This document shows positions 15,706 to 17,427 of a stretch of 17,427 nt of DNA, piece after piece; position 1 is the first letter of the stretch; each line of letters opens with the position of its first letter. This DNA comes from an uncultured Fidelibacterota bacterium. Its GTDB lineage: Bacteria; Marinisomatota; Marinisomatia; Marinisomatales; UBA1611. The stretch spans positions 1 through 17,427 of the forward strand of contig CAJWPW010000005.1 of the NCBI GenBank assembly GCA_913045415.1, written 5' to 3'. The translations under genes and the position numbers were made by a program. The notes under the pieces were generated by a model, which was not told where the DNA came from, ran no database searches, and saw only the letters and a program-made list of their open reading frames with translations.

Positions 15706-17079
15706 ATGTTTAAAAAAGTTCTGATCGCAAATCGTGGCGAAATTGCGCTTCGTATTATTCGTGCCTGCCATGAATTGGGTATTAAAACTGTGGCAGTTTA
15801 TTCAACGGCGGATGAATTATCCCTACATGTAAAATTTGCTGATGAAGCTGTTTGCATAGGGCCTCCACCCAGTAATGAGAGTTATTTAAATATCCCCAGA
15901 ATCATGGCAGCTGCTGAGATTACAGGTACAGATGCAATTCACCCTGGTTATGGGTTTCTATCAGAGTCAGCTCAGTTCTCCAAAATTTGTGAAGAGAATG
16001 GGTTTACCTTTTTGGGGCCGACATCTGAAATTATCAATGCCATGGGGAATAAGGCACAGGCCAAGATTACCATGAAAAATGCCAATGTACCTGTGGTCCC
16101 GGGTGGTGAAGGTATTTTAGATGGTCCAGAAGATGCACAAAACAAAGCGGATGAAATGGGCTATCCGGTTATGCTAAAAGCATCAGCCGGTGGCGGTGGA
16201 CGAGGGATGCGTCTTGTGAAAAAATCTGAAGATGTGATATCATCTTATAAATCTGCCAGCCAGGAATCTGTAACTGCTTTTGGTAATGGAGATATGTACA
16301 TCGAGAAGTTCATCGAGAATCCCCGCCACGTTGAAGTCCAAATCCTTGCTGATAGTCATGGTAATACTATTCATCTTGGTGAACGAGAATGTTCAATCCA
16401 ACGGCGGCACCAGAAATTGGTAGAAGAATCTCCTTCACCAATTGTGGATGAAGAGACAAGGAAGTTGATTGGTGAAGCAGCAGTTGCCGGCGCTAAAGCT
16501 GTTAATTATATTGGTGTTGGTACCATCGAATTTTTAATGGATAAAAATAAGAATTTCTATTTTATGGAAATGAATACAAGGATCCAAGTTGAACATCCGG
16601 TTACAGAAATGGTTACAGGAGTGGATCTTATCAAACAGCAGATCAAAATGCATGACGGGTCGAAATGTCCAGCCAATTTACAAAATTTTCGTTTGCGAGG
16701 ACATTCCATCGAATGCCGGATCAATGCGGAAGATCCTGCCAATAATTTTATGCCATTTCCTGGAGTAATCACCAATTTTCACATGCCGGGAGGAAAAGGA
16801 GTTAGAGTAGATAGTCATGCCTATTCCGGATATAAGATCCCGACTCAATATGATTCAATGATAGGTAAAATCATTGTTCACGCAAAAAATCGTGAACGAG
16901 CTATTATTAGAATGTGTCGTGCTTTAGAAGAAACAATTATTTCGGGAATAAAAACAACCATTCCCTACCAAATGGCTATTATGGAAAATGAAAAATTTAA
17001 GTCAGGGGATTTTGACACAAGTTTTCTTGAAACGTTCAACTACGACTCTGAAAAATACGCTCGCAAGGATGAAAAATAA
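15706..17079 (+). CDS. accC: Acetyl-CoA carboxylase, biotin carboxylase subunit
   Basis: AccC uses ATP and bicarbonate to carboxylate the biotin on AccB. The 457 residues contain the full ATP-grasp enzyme. These include the N-terminal [19 protein letters not shown] (3-21), [15 protein letters not shown] (77-91), the glycine-rich ATP lid [14 protein letters not shown] (158-171), [20 protein letters not shown] (227-246), and the catalytic/metal-binding [15 protein letters not shown] (288-302). The C-terminal domain has [12 protein letters not shown] (333-344). All expected active-site residues appear present. One oddity is GPPPSNESY (52-60), a triple proline where most AccC proteins have GPAPS, making this a likely EF-P-dependent message. 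No Shine-Dalgarno is visible 6 nt after accB, so translation is probably coupled. Its TAA stop shares a base with the gcvH start. AccA and AccD are not in the window. Confidence 0.97.
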   Translation: MFKKVLIANRGEIALRIIRACHELGIKTVAVYSTADELSLHVKFADEAVCIGPPPSNESYLNIPRIMAAAEITGTDAIHPGYGFLSESAQFSKICEENGFTFLGPTSEIINAMGNKAQAKITMKNANVPVVPGGEGILDGPEDAQNKADEMGYPVMLKASAGGGGRGMRLVKKSEDVISSYKSASQESVTAFGNGDMYIEKFIENPRHVEVQILADSHGNTIHLGERECSIQRRHQKLVEESPSPIVDEETRKLIGEAAVAGAKAVNYIGVGTIEFLMDKNKNFYFMEMNTRIQVEHPVTEMVTGVDLIKQQIKMHDGSKCPANLQNFRLRGHSIECRINAEDPANNFMPFPGVITNFHMPGGKGVRVDSHAYSGYKIPTQYDSMIGKIIVHAKNRERAIIRMCRALEETIISGIKTTIPYQMAIMENEKFKSGDFDTSFLETFNYDSEKYARKDEK

Positions 17080-17427
17080 TGAATACACCTGATCACCTAC
17101 ATTACACCGAAGACCACGAGTGGGCAAATTATAACGGGAATGAAGTTACCATTGGTATCACTGATTTCGCCCAGAGTCAATTGGGAGATGTAATTTTTGT
17201 TGAACTTCCGGAAGCGGGAGAAGAAATAATCGCTGGAGAATCCTTTGGTGAAGTTGAAGCAGTGAAAACTGTTTCTGAATTATTTGCACCAATTTCCGGC
17301 ACCATTTGTGCCGTAAATGAAGATTTAGAAGATTCCCCAGATAAAGTGAATGCTGATCCATATGGAGATGGATGGTTGATTAAAGTAACACCGTCGAATC
17401 TAGATGAAAAAGATGAATTAATGAATT
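17079..17427 (+). CDS. gcvH: Glycine cleavage system H protein (partial, runs off the window end)
   Basis: GcvH carries a lipoyl group between the P, T and L proteins of the glycine cleavage system and, in some bacteria, serves as donor in lipoate relay. The frame is open for 116 residues to the window end without a stop. It shows HYTEDHEWANYNGNEVTIGI (8-27), DFAQSQLGDVIFVELPEAG (29-47), the lipoylation motif GEVEAVKTVSELFAPISG with acceptor Lys63, and NADPYGDGWLIKV near the end. Family length is about 125-130, so roughly 10 residues are missing. The ATG overlaps the accC stop (TAATG), with AAGGAT at 17065-17070 as a possible ribosome binding site. gcvT, gcvP and lipoate genes are not visible; whether they follow cannot be seen. 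Confidence 0.94.
   Translation, partial: MNTPDHLHYTEDHEWANYNGNEVTIGITDFAQSQLGDVIFVELPEAGEEIIAGESFGEVEAVKTVSELFAPISGTICAVNEDLEDSPDKVNADPYGDGWLIKVTPSNLDEKDELMN

Noticed and set aside
1..17427. CRISPR arrays, insertion sequences, tRNA or rRNA genes
   Set aside because: No regularly spaced repeats, transposase motifs, terminal inverted repeats or tRNA-like cloverleaf sequences were seen on reading the non-coding stretches.

Overview
The window is a dense, all plus-strand stretch of housekeeping genes from an AT-rich, Gram-negative (diderm) bacterium. The diderm call rests on a LolD lipoprotein-export ATPase, a TamA/Omp85 barrel, a TamB-like giant, and a lipoprotein with an outer-membrane-type TPR body. 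ClpC, rather than only ClpA/ClpB, together with patchy Shine-Dalgarno use and a MoxR/DUF58/BatD-like cluster, points to the FCB side of the tree. A marine Marinimicrobia (SAR406)-like organism is my best guess, held with low-to-moderate confidence because it rests on gene content and style only.

Layout. (1) 1-3185: the tail of an upstream gene (perhaps the LolC/E permease), lolD and clpC, tightly packed and probably co-transcribed. (2) 3186-5276: a leader with two related palindromes, dnaK with a strong ribosome binding site, and a clear intrinsic terminator. (3) 5325-10893: tamB followed 7 nt later by tamA (GTG start), the translocation and assembly module in the order opposite to Proteobacteria. 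(4) 11008-14493: a four-gene cluster with gaps of 13, 6 and -1 nt, comprising a TPR lipoprotein, a MoxR AAA+ ATPase, a DUF58/VWA protein and a short BatD-like membrane protein. The BatA/BatB-type membrane VWA proteins that usually accompany such genes are absent. (5) 14494-17427: a 165-nt leader, efp, accB, accC and the start of gcvH, which runs off the window edge.

How the genes fit together. Regions 1, 3 and the head of region 4 concern building the envelope (lipoprotein release, outer-membrane assembly, periplasm-spanning transport). ClpC and DnaK are the protein quality-control pair. Region 5 couples translation (EF-P) to the first step of fatty-acid synthesis (biotin carboxyl carrier and biotin carboxylase) and to a lipoyl carrier protein. 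Nothing in the window looks recently transferred: I see no insertion sequences, CRISPR arrays, phage genes or tRNAs. The parts least explained by known families are the paired palindromes upstream of dnaK and the reduced lipoprotein/MoxR/DUF58/BatD-like cluster.
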